Below are positions 4,934 through 5,220 of a stretch of 5,220 bases of DNA, one piece after another; positions within the stretch are counted from its first letter, which is position 1; every line of letters begins with the position of its first letter. This stretch comes from Clostridia bacterium (GTDB lineage Bacteria; Bacillota_A; Clostridia; Oscillospirales; CAG-272). The stretch spans positions 1-5,220 of the forward strand of contig JAFVYX010000017.1 in assembly GCA_017500625.1 (NCBI GenBank), given 5' to 3'. Under the pieces are notes generated by a model. That model saw only the letters and a program-made list of their open reading frames with translations, was not told the DNA's origin and searched no databases. The translations under genes were made by a program, and so were the position numbers.

Positions 4934-4994
4934 GTCAAGGGGAGCGAGCGGTGATTTATGCCCCACTTCCCCGCCGCACGGAGCGCAGAATTCC

Positions 4995-5207
4995 GTGGAG
5001 AATTTGCCGGTCGCGAGGCGCAGGCGCGCTGAGGAGGCAGGGGGGAGAAATTTCGGAGCAGAAATTGCCGTTCTCCGACCGACAGGCGTACGAACGTACG
5101 TCGGAGAGAGGAAACGGCAAAACAAAAAGGGCAACCGAGGTTGCCCTTTTGGGGGTTTATGCCCGAAATTCGCCGCTCGGCGTGGGGGGCTTGTGGAGAA
5201 ATTGCCG
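4995..5207. repeat. Terminator-bearing intergenic module, copy 2
   Basis: It is bounded by a direct repeat GTGGAGAATTTGCCG (4995-5009) and GTGGAGAAATTGCCG (5193-5207), 14 of 15 identical. Inside, in order: GTCGC..GCAGGC (5010-5025), GCAGAAAT (5058-5065), a long nested inverted repeat 5065-5120 (TTGCCGTT, CTCCGA, CGTAC-GAAC-GTACG, TCGGAG, AACGGCAA), the terminator at 5125-5150, and GGTTTATGCCCGAAATTCGC. Copy 1 at 1243-1395 has the same order. From 4934 to 4994 only a small hairpin CACGGA..TCCGTG (4977-4997) is seen. No gene is supported between 4640 and 5220. Confidence 0.55.
5125..5150. terminator. Intrinsic terminator-like hairpin in module copy 2
   Basis: An 11 bp perfect stem (AAAAGGGCAAC 5125-5135 with GTTGCCCTTTT 5140-5150) closes a 4-base loop. 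T-runs occur on both strands (five T reading minus). By analogy with copy 1, it would end a minus-strand gene beyond the right edge. One minus frame enters from the edge and stops at TAA 5157-5159, but its 20 visible codons lie in repeat sequence and cannot be called coding. Confidence 0.7.
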
Positions 5208-5220
5208 ATCGTGACCCGAA

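Noticed and set aside
4298..5134. Minus-strand frame of 278 codons
   Set aside because: It runs through two terminators, the MITE-like element, the promoter and the start of the beta-helix gene. Its open state reflects repeat content, not coding.
4912..5214. Plus-strand frame of 100 codons
   Set aside because: It crosses the module's inverted repeat and terminator, and has no ribosome site or protein-family signs.
5157..5220. Tail of another minus-strand gene ending at TAA 5157-5159
   Set aside because: Only 20 codons are visible, all in repeat-like sequence, so coding cannot be supported, although a gene further right is plausible given the terminator.

Overview
The window looks like chromosomal DNA of a GC-rich Firmicute, most likely a gut clostridium of the Oscillospiraceae/Ruminococcaceae type. 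I base this on strong AGGAG-type ribosome sites, sigma-A-like promoters with 18-base spacers, codon use that avoids TTA, CTA and TCA, and intergenic palindromic repeats with GGCTCCC/GGGAGCC ends of a kind I associate with that group. The organism call is an inference; no marker gene is present.

Only two protein genes can be supported, both on the minus strand. At 1-736 is the N-terminal half of an FGGY-family carbohydrate kinase, cut by the left edge, with its own promoter and ribosome site. At 1396-4407 is a complete 1003-residue right-handed parallel beta-helix protein. It resembles glycoside hydrolases of the GH141 type and has no signal peptide. It has its own promoter, a stem-loop close to the predicted mRNA 5' end, and two near-identical UUCG-loop terminators after the stop. 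A sugar-releasing enzyme beside a sugar kinase fits a carbohydrate-use locus, but the genes are separately promoted and about 660 bases apart, so the link is only suggestive.

The intergenic DNA is the unusual part. Between the genes (737-1395) lie, from left to right: the kinase promoter; an array of six hairpins (867-1006) joined by a near-constant 8-base linker ATGATATA while the stems differ and stay complementary; two back-to-back half copies of a palindromic repeat (1012-1150); and two copies of one terminator (1154-1184, 1343-1372), the second inside a larger repeat module. The hairpin array is the best candidate for an undescribed element.

Upstream of the beta-helix gene (4408-5220) there is no supportable gene. 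This region holds the promoter, a small palindrome, two terminators that would block transcription arriving from the right, a complete 131-base MITE-like element, a cloverleaf-like tRNA relic, and a second diverged copy of the terminator-bearing module (about 4995-5207).
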